Shown here piece after piece: positions 47,351 through 54,802 of a stretch of 64,000 nt of DNA. A program made the translations under genes and the position numbers. The DNA is from Deltaproteobacteria bacterium. Lineage in GTDB: Bacteria > Desulfobacterota > GWC2-55-46. Below the pieces are notes generated by a model that did no database searches, had not been told where the DNA came from, and worked only from the letters and a program-made list of their open reading frames with translations. The DNA lies in contig JACRNL010000005.1 of assembly GCA_016234935.1 (NCBI GenBank), forward strand, positions 1 through 64,000. Direction: 5' to 3'. Position 1 is the first letter of the stretch. The number at the start of each line of letters is the position of its first letter.

Positions 47351-48334
47351 CTAAGCCCTCGGCCGGAGCCCCAAATCCTTTATCATCTGAAGGTCGTCTT
47401 TGGGCTCTCTGCCGGGCGTGGTCAGGTAGTCGCCTATCATCATGCCGCTTGCGCCGGCGGCGAAGATAAGCGGCTGAAGGTCGCGCAGGTTGACCTGCCT
47501 GCCGCCGCAGACCACGATGTCCTTAGCCGGCAGCATAAGGCGGATGAGCGCGATTATCTTCAGACATTCAATCGGCGCCAGCGTTGCCGCGCCCTCCATC
47601 GGCGTGCCGGGGCGCGGGTTTAAAAAATTCACCGGAATCGAATCAACGTCAAGCTCGCGGAGCGCTGCGCAAAGCTCGACCCTGTCCTCCCACGACTCGC
47701 CGAGGCCGAAGAGCCCGCCGGAGCATACGTAAAATCCAAGCTCCTTGGCAATCCTGACAACCTCGACGTCCGCGTCGTATTTGTGCGTCGAGCATATCTT
47801 GGGGAAAAAACTCCTTGATGTCTCAAGGTTGTGGTGGTAGCTCTGAAGGCCGTTTTTTTTAAGCTCGCCGAGGGTCTCCCGGCTGAGCATCCCAAGGGAG
47901 GCGCACCTTTCCACGCTTACGCCGTCCTTCATCTTTTTCAGGGCATTGATCAGCTTTTCAACGTCCTTTTCCTTCTCTACCCTTGAGCCGCTCGTGACGA
48001 TGGAAAATTCCCTTGCGCCGTTTTCAGCCGCGCACGCGGCGGCCCGGACGATGTCGTCAGGCTCGGCAAAGGGGTACTCCTTCACACCGGTAGGATACTT
48101 GACCGACTGGGCGCAAAAGGAACAGTCTTCCTTGCAAAGGCCGCTCTTGGCATTGACTATCGAACACAGGTTGACCTCCACCCCCTTGTGACGGCGCCTT
48201 ACGCGCTCGGTCACGCTCAATAATTCATAGATGGATGAATCCGGCAGGTTTACCATGGAATGCGCCTCGCTCAAAGACAGTCCCTCGCCGGAAAGGGCTT
48301 TTTCAAGGGCAATTTTCAAGATACCGTTATTCAT
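47351..48334 (-). CDS. bioB: biotin synthase
   Basis: Radical SAM enzyme that inserts sulfur into dethiobiotin. CSIVNAKSGLCKEDCSFCAQS carries the CxxxCxxC cluster motif near residue 60. The second-cluster region CASLGMLSRETL, the helix-capping VPVNFLNPRPGTPME-like stretch (SIPVNFLNPRPGTPMEGA), and the late Arg region are as expected. I start at MNNGILKIALEKALSGEGL; an upstream in-frame ATG at 48352 is possible, and neither has a good Shine-Dalgarno. It is the first gene of the operon bioB-F-H-C-A-D, with a BirA-type operator 31 bases upstream. Confidence 0.96.
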   Translation of the reverse strand: MNNGILKIALEKALSGEGLSLSEAHSMVNLPDSSIYELLSVTERVRRRHKGVEVNLCSIVNAKSGLCKEDCSFCAQSVKYPTGVKEYPFAEPDDIVRAAACAAENGAREFSIVTSGSRVEKEKDVEKLINALKKMKDGVSVERCASLGMLSRETLGELKKNGLQSYHHNLETSRSFFPKICSTHKYDADVEVVRIAKELGFYVCSGGLFGLGESWEDRVELCAALRELDVDSIPVNFLNPRPGTPMEGAATLAPIECLKIIALIRLMLPAKDIVVCGGRQVNLRDLQPLIFAAGASGMMIGDYLTTPGREPKDDLQMIKDLGLRPRA

Positions 48335-48364
48335 GGTATACATGAATAACATAGAAAGGGCATG

Positions 48365-48397
48365 ATTGTCAACCGATTAGCAGGTAGGGTTTACAAT
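48365..48397 (-). promoter_or_regulatory. BirA-type biotin operator before bioB
   Basis: ATTGTCAACC and GGTTTACAAT, separated by 13 bases, form a near-perfect inverted repeat that matches the known BirA half sites (TTGTAAACC / GGTTTACAA). On the minus strand the second half contains TTGACA, a good -35 box for bioB, so a bound repressor would block the promoter. This predicts a bifunctional BirA elsewhere in the genome. The match is by eye. Confidence 0.85.
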
Positions 48398-48410
48398 GGG
48401 CGGAGCGGGG

Positions 48411-49745
48411 CTACTTGCCCTTTTTCTTGAGCGTCTCGGCGATGTTTCTGTCGTATCCCCTGTCCGTAGGCGCGAAGTATTTTTTACCTTTGAGCTTTTC
48501 CGGCAAACAATCCCCTTCAACAAGACCGCCTTCGTAATCGTGCGGGTATTTATAGCCCTTGCCATAGCCGAGTTTTTTCATGAGGGCGGTTGGAGCGTTC
48601 CTTATGTCAAGCGGCGCCGGCAGAGCGCCGTATCTTCTGACGTCTTCAAGGGCGCTTAGATAGGCCTTGTATGAGCTGTTGCTCCTGGGGGCGGTGGCCA
48701 GGTAGACCACTCCCTGCGCAAGGGGTATAAAGCCTTCGGGCATGCCTACGAAGTCAACGGCGTCCTTTACCGAAAGTGCGACGTAGAGGGCGCGCGGGTC
48801 TGCGTTGCCGATATCCTCGGATGCGAAGATGACCATCCGTCTTGCGATGAAGAGCGGGTCTTCGCCGGCTTCTATCATGCGGGCGAGCCAATAGAGCGCC
48901 GCGTCCGGGTCTGTGGCGCGCATGGACTTTATGAACGCGGAGATGACGTTGTAATGCTCATCCCCTGCCTTGTCGTAAAGCAGCGCCTTTTTCTGAAGCG
49001 CCTCGGCGGCCACCTCCGCCGTAATCAGCCGCGTGCCGTTTGCGTCAGGCTCGGCGATGAGGAAGGCCGCCTCTACGCAGTTAAGGACGCTCCGCGCGTC
49101 CCCGTGGGAGCTTTCAGCGATAAAATTCAGAACGCCTTCGTCAAACCTTATCACAAAGCCGCCAAGCCCTCTTTCGCTGTCGCTTAGCGCCTTTTCAACT
49201 ATCTTTTTTAGCGAATCCGCCGAATGGGGCTCCAGCACCAAGACCTTGCACCTTGAAATGAGCGGCGCGTTAAGCTCAAATGACGGGTTTTCCGTAGTCG
49301 CTCCGATGAGCGTTATCGTCCCGTCCTCCACGCTGTGAAGAAACGCGTCCTGCTGTGACCTGTTGAACCTGTGTATCTCGTCAACGAACAGGATGGTTTT
49401 TTTGCCGTTAGCGAGGTTTTCACCGGCGGCCCTTACCGCCTCTCTTATTTCCTTGACGCCGGAAAGGACGGCTGAGAACTCTATAAACTCCGCATTGGCG
49501 GCCCCGGCGATAAGCCTGGCGAGGGTCGTCTTTCCCGACCCCGGCGGCCCCCAGAGGATGAGCGATTGCAGCCCCTTTTTCATCATGCGCGTAAGGAATT
49601 TGCCTTCGCCTAAAAGATGCCCCTGTCCGATGATCTCTTCCGCTAACGAAGGCCTCATCCTGTCGGCCAAGGGTTGAACCCTCCGAGGGGGCTCAGCCCC
49701 TTCAAGGGGCCGGGCCTGTTTGCGCGTGCCTTTAAAAATATCCAT
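48411..49745 (-). CDS. rarA: replication-associated recombination protein A (MgsA/RarA AAA+ ATPase)
   Basis: A clamp-loader-like AAA+ ATPase that acts at stalled replication forks. It has 444 residues. Walker A is LWGPPGSGKTTLARLIAG near residue 65, Walker B ILFVDEIHRFNRSQQDAFLH near 115, sensor 1 ATTENPSFELNAPLISR, and the C-terminal tetramerisation region includes FIKSMRATDPDAALYWLARM. The N-terminus normally reads from a short start directly into PLADRMRP. Here a family D palindrome encodes most of the stretch between MDIFKGTRKQ and PLADRMRP (ARPLEGAEPPRRVQ). It stands alone downstream of the repeat array and converges on the bio promoter region. Confidence 0.96.
   Translation of the reverse strand: MDIFKGTRKQARPLEGAEPPRRVQPLADRMRPSLAEEIIGQGHLLGEGKFLTRMMKKGLQSLILWGPPGSGKTTLARLIAGAANAEFIEFSAVLSGVKEIREAVRAAGENLANGKKTILFVDEIHRFNRSQQDAFLHSVEDGTITLIGATTENPSFELNAPLISRCKVLVLEPHSADSLKKIVEKALSDSERGLGGFVIRFDEGVLNFIAESSHGDARSVLNCVEAAFLIAEPDANGTRLITAEVAAEALQKKALLYDKAGDEHYNVISAFIKSMRATDPDAALYWLARMIEAGEDPLFIARRMVIFASEDIGNADPRALYVALSVKDAVDFVGMPEGFIPLAQGVVYLATAPRSNSSYKAYLSALEDVRRYGALPAPLDIRNAPTALMKKLGYGKGYKYPHDYEGGLVEGDCLPEKLKGKKYFAPTDRGYDRNIAETLKKKGK
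49672..49713. repeat. family D palindrome inside rarA
   Basis: gttgaaccctccgagggggc then tcagccccttcaaggggccg, in frame in the first 25 codons of rarA. Confidence 0.83.
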
Positions 49746-49780
49746 TTATGGATTCTACTAAAGACAAGGCCAAATGGCAA

Positions 49781-49988
49781 GGTGCTGCGCACGGCTAAAG
49801 CCAAGATACAACCCTTTAGCTTTGCCCGCCGCAGGTGCTGCGCACGGCTAAAGCCAAGATACAACCCTTTAGCTTTGCCCGCCGCAGGTGCTGCGCACGG
49901 CTAAAGTCAAGTTACAACCCTTTAGCTTTGCCCACCGCAGGTGCTGCGCACGGCTAAAGTCAAGTTACAACCCTTTAGCTTTGCCCAC
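49781..49988. repeat. family C tandem array, four 53-base units
   Basis: Four head-to-tail units start at 49781, 49834, 49887 and 49940 (ggtgctgcgcacggctaaag ... ctttagctttgcccgccgca). Units 1 and 2 are identical; 3 and 4 share small changes. Each contains gctaaag ... ctttagc, so each can fold. There are no spacers, so it is not a CRISPR. Together with 49989-50202, which holds family E at 50136, this makes up the 457-base gap between rarA and def. Confidence 0.93.
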
Positions 49989-50135
49989 TCAAACGCTGAA
50001 TATTTGACGTTGCCGGTCGTGAAAAAATCTTACGTTTCGCGCCCTGAATGCGATATAATAAATAAGGCAGTCGTATGGCTTGACTTGACGCGTCCAAGCC
50101 TGAATTATAAAAAGTTTTTTAATCGCGCGCTAAAA

Positions 50136-50193
50136 CCATGTCCCCGCAGGCCTGCCCTCGTGTGTCTAAAGCGGGGGCTTTAAGCGGGGAGCG
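50136..50193. repeat. family E palindrome, long form, before def
   Basis: ccatgtccccgcaggcctgc ... ggctttaagcggggagcg. An extra segment (ctgccctcgtgtgtctaaagcggg) lies in the middle. The ggggag at its right end is the only Shine-Dalgarno-like sequence before def. Confidence 0.75.
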
Positions 50194-50202
50194 TATGGCA
50201 AT

Positions 50203-50772
50203 ATGGCAATACTGCAAATACTTAAATATCCTGACCCTTTTTTGAAGAGCAAGGCCGAGCCTGTGACCGTTGTGGACGAGGGCATAAAAGGCCTTATCCG
50301 CGACATGACGGAGACCATGTACTACTCGCGCGGCATAGGGCTTGCCGCCGTTCAGGTGGGCGTCAATAAAAGGGTCATTGTCCTTGACGTGCCGGACGAG
50401 GAGGACGAAGGGGATGACGGCGAAGGCGCGCCGAAAAGGCCGGCGCTGGACCAGCGCGGCAAGAACCTTATCGCCCTTATAAATCCTGAGATAATCGAAG
50501 CAAGCGGGTCTGTTGTCTTCGAGGAAGGGTGCCTCAGCGTGCCCGGCCAGACTGCCGATGTTGAGAGGGCCGCCTGCGTGCGCGTAAAAGCTCTTAACAA
50601 AGACGGCCAGACGATAGAAGTCGCGGCAGACAGGCTCTATGCCATCGCCCTCCAGCACGAGATAGACCACCTCGACGGCATACTCTTCATAGACAGGATC
50701 TCAAGGCTCAAACGCGAGCTTATAAAAAGACGCATCCGAAAGGCGCAGGAGTCCGAAGAAAAGGCCCTTTAA
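50203..50772 (+). CDS. def: peptide deformylase
   Basis: Removes the formyl group from the initiator methionine of nascent proteins. All three motifs are present: GIGLAAVQVGVN near residue 46, EEGCLSVPGQTADVERAA with the metal Cys near 108, and LQHEIDHLDGILFIDR with the HExxH pair near 150. At 189 residues it is longer than usual because of an acidic insertion (PDEEDEGDDGEGAPKRPALD) between the second strand and NLIALINPEI. It is followed by fmt after 306 bases of repeats, so the common def-fmt pair is interrupted. Family E elements flank the gene on both sides. Confidence 0.96.
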   Translation: MAILQILKYPDPFLKSKAEPVTVVDEGIKGLIRDMTETMYYSRGIGLAAVQVGVNKRVIVLDVPDEEDEGDDGEGAPKRPALDQRGKNLIALINPEIIEASGSVVFEEGCLSVPGQTADVERAACVRVKALNKDGQTIEVAADRLYAIALQHEIDHLDGILFIDRISRLKRELIKRRIRKAQESEEKAL

Positions 50773-50806
50773 ACCATCTCCTCGCAGGCCTTAAGCGGGG
50801 AAGGTC
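50773..50806. repeat. family E palindrome after def
   Basis: accatctcctcgcaggcctt then aagcggggaaggtcg, starting directly after the def stop codon and in the same orientation as the copy before def. Confidence 0.75.
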
Positions 50807-50822
50807 GATGACCACTTCCTTA

Positions 50823-50944
50823 TCTCCTCCCCCTTTGATGGGGGAGGGTAGGGTGGGGGTGAAAGTTGCCCCTTGAAGGGGCTGAGTCCCCTCAGGGGGC
50901 TGAACCCCCCTCACCCTACCCTCTCCCGCGAGGGGAGAGGAGAA
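50823..50944. repeat. large palindrome with a family D element at its centre
   Basis: The outer arms are ctcctccccctttgatgggg plus gagggtagggtgggggtga and, inverted, tcaccctaccctctcccgcg plus aggggagaggag. Inside lies a complete family D copy (50867-50911: cccttgaaggggctgagtcc, then cctcagggggctgaac). It fills most of the def-fmt gap; no gene is seen. Confidence 0.85.
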
Positions 50945-51012
50945 AAAAGGATTTAAAAATTACGTAATATGGCACAGTCTAACATACAAGGGCAGGTTTC
51001 CGGACGGCAGAG

Positions 51013-51040
51013 GCTGGCGCGCGTGAGAACGCGCGCTTTT
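51013..51040 (+). terminator. possible hairpin terminator before fmt
   Basis: ggcgcgcgtgagaacgcgcgc is followed by tttt. It may end transcripts from def, or act as a leader structure for fmt, whose start lies 39 bases downstream. Confidence 0.5.
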
Positions 51041-51078
51041 ACGTTAATCCCCTTTTATTGGAAGTTACGGCTGCTGTT

Positions 51079-52023
51079 ATGAGAATAATATTCATGGGCA
51101 CGCCCCAATTCGCCGTGCCTTCGCTTGAGGCGCTTATAAAGGCCGGACACGAGGTAGCCGCCGTTATCACCCGTCCCGACAAGCCCAAGGGCCGCGGAAA
51201 GGCGATGGAGCCTCCGCCTGTAAAATTGACCGCCGAGGCCGTCGGCATCAAAGTGCTTCAGCCTCACGGGATAAAAGACGCGGCCATCCTCGGCGAATTA
51301 AAGGCCATTGCCCCTGACGTCATAGCCGTCGTCGCTTACGGCAGGATGCTGCCGGAGGCTCTGCTTGACATGCCGCCAATGGGCTGCATAAACGTCCACG
51401 CGTCGCTCCTTCCCAAATACCGCGGCGCCGCGCCCGTTAATTGGGCCGTCATAAACGGCGACAAAGAGACCGGCGTCACCACGATGCTGATGGACAAGGG
51501 CATGGACACGGGCGGAATACTCATGGAAGAACGCCTTCCCATAGGCGAGGACGACACCGCGGAGGAGCTCTCTGAAAGACTTTCCGTCATTGGCGCAGGG
51601 CTTCTCGTAAAAACAGTTGAACTTCTCTCCGAGGGCAAAATAAAGGCAACGGCGCAGAGCGAAGAGGCCGCGAGCTGCGCGCCGATATTAAAGAAAGAAG
51701 ACGGGCTTATTAACTGGGCCAGAAGCGCGGCGGAAATAAAAAACCTCATACGGGGCGTCCAGCCCTGGCCCGGCGCGCACACCCGCCTTAATGCCGGACT
51801 TGTAAAGATATACCGCGGGGCTATTGTCCAGGATCCGGATAACGGCGCCTATCCGTGCGCCGCGCCGGGCACGGTTATCGTTGCGTCCAGCGGCCGTATC
51901 GTTGTAAAATGCGGCGAGGGCTCATTGGAAATAATCGAATTACAGCCCGAAAACAAACGCCGCATGAGCGCGGCAGGATTTTTAATGGGTTATAAACTGA
52001 AACCGGGAGACAGGCTTGCATAA
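51079..52023 (+). CDS. fmt: methionyl-tRNA formyltransferase
   Basis: Formylates initiator Met-tRNA with 10-formyl-tetrahydrofolate. I start at MRIIFMGTPQFAVPSLEAL (314 residues); the track start is a TTG seven codons upstream. The folate-site signature is INVHASLLPKYRGAAPVNWA near residue 107, with the catalytic Asn, His and (later) Asp in GDKETGVTTMLMDKGMDTG. The C-terminal OB-like domain (GVQPWPGAHTRLNAGLVKIY) binds tRNA. It overlaps the following DUF116 gene by eight bases. With def it forms the formyl-methionine cycle. Confidence 0.97.
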   Translation: MRIIFMGTPQFAVPSLEALIKAGHEVAAVITRPDKPKGRGKAMEPPPVKLTAEAVGIKVLQPHGIKDAAILGELKAIAPDVIAVVAYGRMLPEALLDMPPMGCINVHASLLPKYRGAAPVNWAVINGDKETGVTTMLMDKGMDTGGILMEERLPIGEDDTAEELSERLSVIGAGLLVKTVELLSEGKIKATAQSEEAASCAPILKKEDGLINWARSAAEIKNLIRGVQPWPGAHTRLNAGLVKIYRGAIVQDPDNGAYPCAAPGTVIVASSGRIVVKCGEGSLEIIELQPENKRRMSAAGFLMGYKLKPGDRLA

Positions 52024-52813
52024 CAAGACCGGCAAATGGACGGGAAGCCCTGAGAGCATCGAGTACAGGCCCGGCGCTGGGGTTTTCGCTGCGCTCCTTA
52101 TAATCGCCGCCGCAGGACTTGCCGTTGCGGGCTTTTTCCTCTGGTACATACCGACCGTCGGCCTTGGAAGCATCCATCCTTCCCTGCCCTACATAACGGC
52201 CGGCCTGTTCATGGGCACGGCGGCCTTTGTGCTCGCGGGCACCGCCGTAATAACCCTGGCCGCCGCGCGCGGGAGCCTCATATTTTACGCCCCGTGGCTC
52301 CGCTGGTTCCTTGTGAAGATATTCCTGCCGGTCATGATAATGGCTGGGGGCGTCATGAGGATACCGAAGATACGGATCGAACGCATCTTCATCGACCTCA
52401 ACAACCAGATGGTCAAACACATGAGGAAAAAGGGGTTCTCGCCGAAAAAACTGCTCATGCTCATGCCGCACTGCATACAGTTCGACAACTGCAAGATAAA
52501 GGTCACAAGGAACGTAAAGAACTGCGCCGGCTGCGGCAGGTGCGAGATAGGCAGGCTTCTGGATATCGGCAGCGAGTTCGGCATAGACCTTTTCATCTCG
52601 ACCGGCGGCACCGTGGCGCGGAGAAAGGTCATGCAGGACAGACCCGACGCCGTCATAGCCGTGGCCTGCGAGCGCGACCTGACAAGCGGCCTGCAGGACT
52701 CCTACCCCCTGCCGGTCTTAGCCATAGTCAACAAGCGCCCCATGGGCTACTGCATGGAAACCGGCGTTGACTTGACGGAAATAAGGCAGGCCGTGATGGA
52801 CCTTGTGGCTTAA
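52016..52813 (+). CDS. DUF116 family membrane protein with Cys-rich domain
   Basis: A 265-residue protein with two N-terminal transmembrane segments (AALLIIAAAGLAVAGFFLWY and GTAAFVLAGTAVITLAAA), then a cytoplasmic domain. The soluble part carries cysteines in LMLMPHCIQFDNCKIKVT and NVKNCAGCGRCEIGRL, followed by AVACERDLTSGLQDSYPLP and GYCMETGVDL, the pattern of DUF116. Function is not established; the cysteines suggest metal or Fe-S binding. The start appears to be a TTG with GGGAGACAGG before it, overlapping fmt by eight bases; no other start keeps the first helix. The fmt-DUF116 link is familiar in deltaproteobacteria and relatives. Confidence 0.85.
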   Translation: MHNKTGKWTGSPESIEYRPGAGVFAALLIIAAAGLAVAGFFLWYIPTVGLGSIHPSLPYITAGLFMGTAAFVLAGTAVITLAAARGSLIFYAPWLRWFLVKIFLPVMIMAGGVMRIPKIRIERIFIDLNNQMVKHMRKKGFSPKKLLMLMPHCIQFDNCKIKVTRNVKNCAGCGRCEIGRLLDIGSEFGIDLFISTGGTVARRKVMQDRPDAVIAVACERDLTSGLQDSYPLPVLAIVNKRPMGYCMETGVDLTEIRQAVMDLVA

Positions 52814-52888
52814 ACCTGCTTGACACCGCAAGGCCTGTTGCCTATATTATATGCAGGGTTTAATTATGAATGGAGGTGTATTTAAAAG

Positions 52889-53737
52889 ATGAACTACTTC
52901 AAGACAACGGTCTTGCTTGCGGTATTAACCGCCATACTGGTCTTTTTCGGCAGCGCCTTCGGCGGCAGGAACGGCGCTGTTACGGCCCTTATCTTCGCAG
53001 GTATCATGAACTTCGTATCCTACTGGTTCTCGGACAAGATAGTTTTAATGATGTACCGCGCCAGGAAGGTCGACGAAGCCGCGGCGCCGGAGCTTCATGC
53101 CATAGTCCGCGATCTTGCCATGAAGGCGAATCTTCCCATGCCTGCGGTCTATATCATGGAAAACGACACGCCCAACGCCTTTGCGACCGGCAGGAACCCG
53201 GAGCACGCGGCCGTGGCCGCCACAACTGGCATCATAAAACTTTTGACCAGAGAAGAGCTTTCCGGCGTCATAGGCCATGAACTGGCGCACGTCGAAAACA
53301 GGGACATACTCATCTCGACAATTGCCGCCACCATCGCCGGGGCCATAACCTATCTTTCACATATGGCATACTGGGGCGCGCTGTTTGGCGGCGGCAGACG
53401 CGACGACCGCGACGGAAGCCCTATCGTCCTTATTGCGATGATGATAGTCGCGCCGATAGCCGCGATGATAATACAGCTTGCCATCTCAAGGGCGCGCGAA
53501 TACGGCGCGGACGAAGGCGGCGCGCGCATCACGGGAAACCCCCTGCATCTGGCCAATGCCCTTAAAAAACTCGACTACTACAACAAACGCATCCCGATGG
53601 AAGGCGTAAACCAGGCCACAAGCCATATGTTCATCGTAAACCCGCTCAGCGGCGGGGGCATTACAAAACTTTTCAGCACCCACCCGCCCATTGAGGAAAG
53701 GATCAAGCGGCTTGAGGCCATGGCCGGAAGGATTTAG
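52889..53737 (+). CDS. htpX: HtpX-type zinc metalloprotease
   Basis: An inner-membrane protease of membrane quality control. It has 282 residues. Two N-terminal helices ([37 protein letters not shown]) are followed by the zinc motif [19 protein letters not shown] near residue 132, with HExxH, and two further helices. The third ligand Glu is in [18 protein letters not shown] near 207. [18 protein letters not shown] is also typical. A strong Shine-Dalgarno (GGAGG) lies in the leader. Confidence 0.97.
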   Translation: MNYFKTTVLLAVLTAILVFFGSAFGGRNGAVTALIFAGIMNFVSYWFSDKIVLMMYRARKVDEAAAPELHAIVRDLAMKANLPMPAVYIMENDTPNAFATGRNPEHAAVAATTGIIKLLTREELSGVIGHELAHVENRDILISTIAATIAGAITYLSHMAYWGALFGGGRRDDRDGSPIVLIAMMIVAPIAAMIIQLAISRAREYGADEGGARITGNPLHLANALKKLDYYNKRIPMEGVNQATSHMFIVNPLSGGGITKLFSTHPPIEERIKRLEAMAGRI

Positions 53738-53812
53738 CGCGAGGCTGAACCTTGCCTTTTGAATCTGTTTCTGATAATGTAAACTATAAAAATCGTAACC
53801 GCAGGAGGATTA

Positions 53813-54415
53813 ATGATTAAAAAAATGAATTCAAAGACCGGCTTGAAGGCGTTTGCCCTTTGCGCCGTTATAGGGCTGACTGCGCTCACCTTTAGCGGAT
53901 GCTCAAAGGAAAACAATGAGCCTTCCGCCAAGCAGACGGACGCTGCCGTGAAGATGCCGTCACAGGAAGATATCGCAAAGGCAAAGGAGCGCTACGACAG
54001 GGGCGTTCAGCTTACCATTAAAGGCCGGCACGACGAGGCCATAAAGGAATACGATGAGTCCGTAAAGCTGAATCCGAACAGCGCGGAGCCGTACAACAAC
54101 CTCGGCTTTGAATATTTCGACAAGGCGATAGCTGACAAGAAAAAAATTGACGCGCCGATGCTCGACAAGGCCATCGGATATCAGCAAAAGGCCCTTGCGC
54201 TGAACCCGAACCTCGCCAACGCGCACTACGGCCTGGCGCAGTCCCTTGAGAAAAAGGGTGACAAACCGAATGCCGTAAACAGCTGGCGCGCCTTCATGCA
54301 GCTCTCAGAGCCGCACAGCAAGTGGTGGATGCAGGCAAAGGCGCATATTGATTTTCTGGAAGGTAAAAAGCCCGTTCAGAAGAAAAAAGCAGGACAACCG
54401 GCCGGGCATAAGTAA
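53813..54415 (+). CDS. TPR-containing lipoprotein
   Basis: A 200-residue lipoprotein with a signal (KAFALCAVIGLTALTFSGC, Cys about 29) and three tetratricopeptide-like repeats: AKERYDRGVQLTIKGRHDEA, SAEPYNNLGFEYFDKAIAD, and ANAHYGLAQSLEKKGDKPNA. A Lys-rich tail (GKKPVQKKKAGQPAGHK) ends it. AGGAGG lies five bases before the ATG. It stands alone 75 bases after htpX. Such proteins often scaffold envelope complexes; no specific role can be read. Confidence 0.82.
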   Translation: MIKKMNSKTGLKAFALCAVIGLTALTFSGCSKENNEPSAKQTDAAVKMPSQEDIAKAKERYDRGVQLTIKGRHDEAIKEYDESVKLNPNSAEPYNNLGFEYFDKAIADKKKIDAPMLDKAIGYQQKALALNPNLANAHYGLAQSLEKKGDKPNAVNSWRAFMQLSEPHSKWWMQAKAHIDFLEGKKPVQKKKAGQPAGHK

Positions 54416-54493
54416 AACCATCTGGATATTACAAAATAAAAACAGGATTGAAGAGACGTGTCCCCTCAACCCTGTTTAATTTTTAAAACGTAT

Positions 54494-54590
54494 TGCGAGG
54501 CTTCAGCCTCGCTTCCCCGCTTAAAGCCTGCGGGGACATGGTTTTGCGGCTCCCTTACCTGATTACAGCAAAGCGAGGCTGAAGCCTCGC
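54494..54590. repeat. family F inverted repeats around a family E element
   Basis: gcgaggcttcagcctcgc (54494-54511) and gcgaggctgaagcctcgc (54573-54590) are two hairpins that also pair with each other. Between them, at 54511-54541, is a family E copy (cttccccgcttaaagcctgc then ggggacatgg). It fills most of the gap between the TPR lipoprotein and the DUF4177 gene. Confidence 0.8.
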
Positions 54591-54605
54591 ACTACGAAGG
54601 ATGAG

Positions 54606-54794
54606 CTACGAGTCCTCTGATTCTCTCGTAAAAAGCACAAAGGCCATGGACGGTCTTTTTGAAGATTCGCGCATGGCGAAGTTTATGCCGTCGAGGTTCC
54701 AGCCCTCTTTTACCGTGGAATTAATCGTTTGTTCGATGGTTTCCTCGGTAACCGTGCTCAGCTCGACTACTTTATATTGAAGACGCTTGGGCAT
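54606..54794 (-). CDS. small DUF4177-like protein
   Basis: A 62-residue soluble protein: MPKRLQYKVVELSTVTEETI, then INSTVKEGWNLDGINFAM, and SMAFVLFTRES at the end. The pattern of an opening YKVVEL strand, the EGWxLDGI motif, and a final hydrophobic strand ending in FTR recalls the DUF4177 family, whose function is unknown. I start at MPKRLQ, eight bases after the AhbD stop; the track start lies inside ahbD. It is the last gene of the heme cluster and probably shares its transcript. Confidence 0.7.
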   Translation of the reverse strand: MPKRLQYKVVELSTVTEETIEQTINSTVKEGWNLDGINFAMRESSKRPSMAFVLFTRESEDS

Positions 54795-54802
54795 GGCCGC
54801 GC

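Noticed and set aside
49781-49988. Possible CRISPR array
   Set aside because: The 53-base units are directly contiguous and near-identical over their whole length, with no unique spacers and no cas genes.
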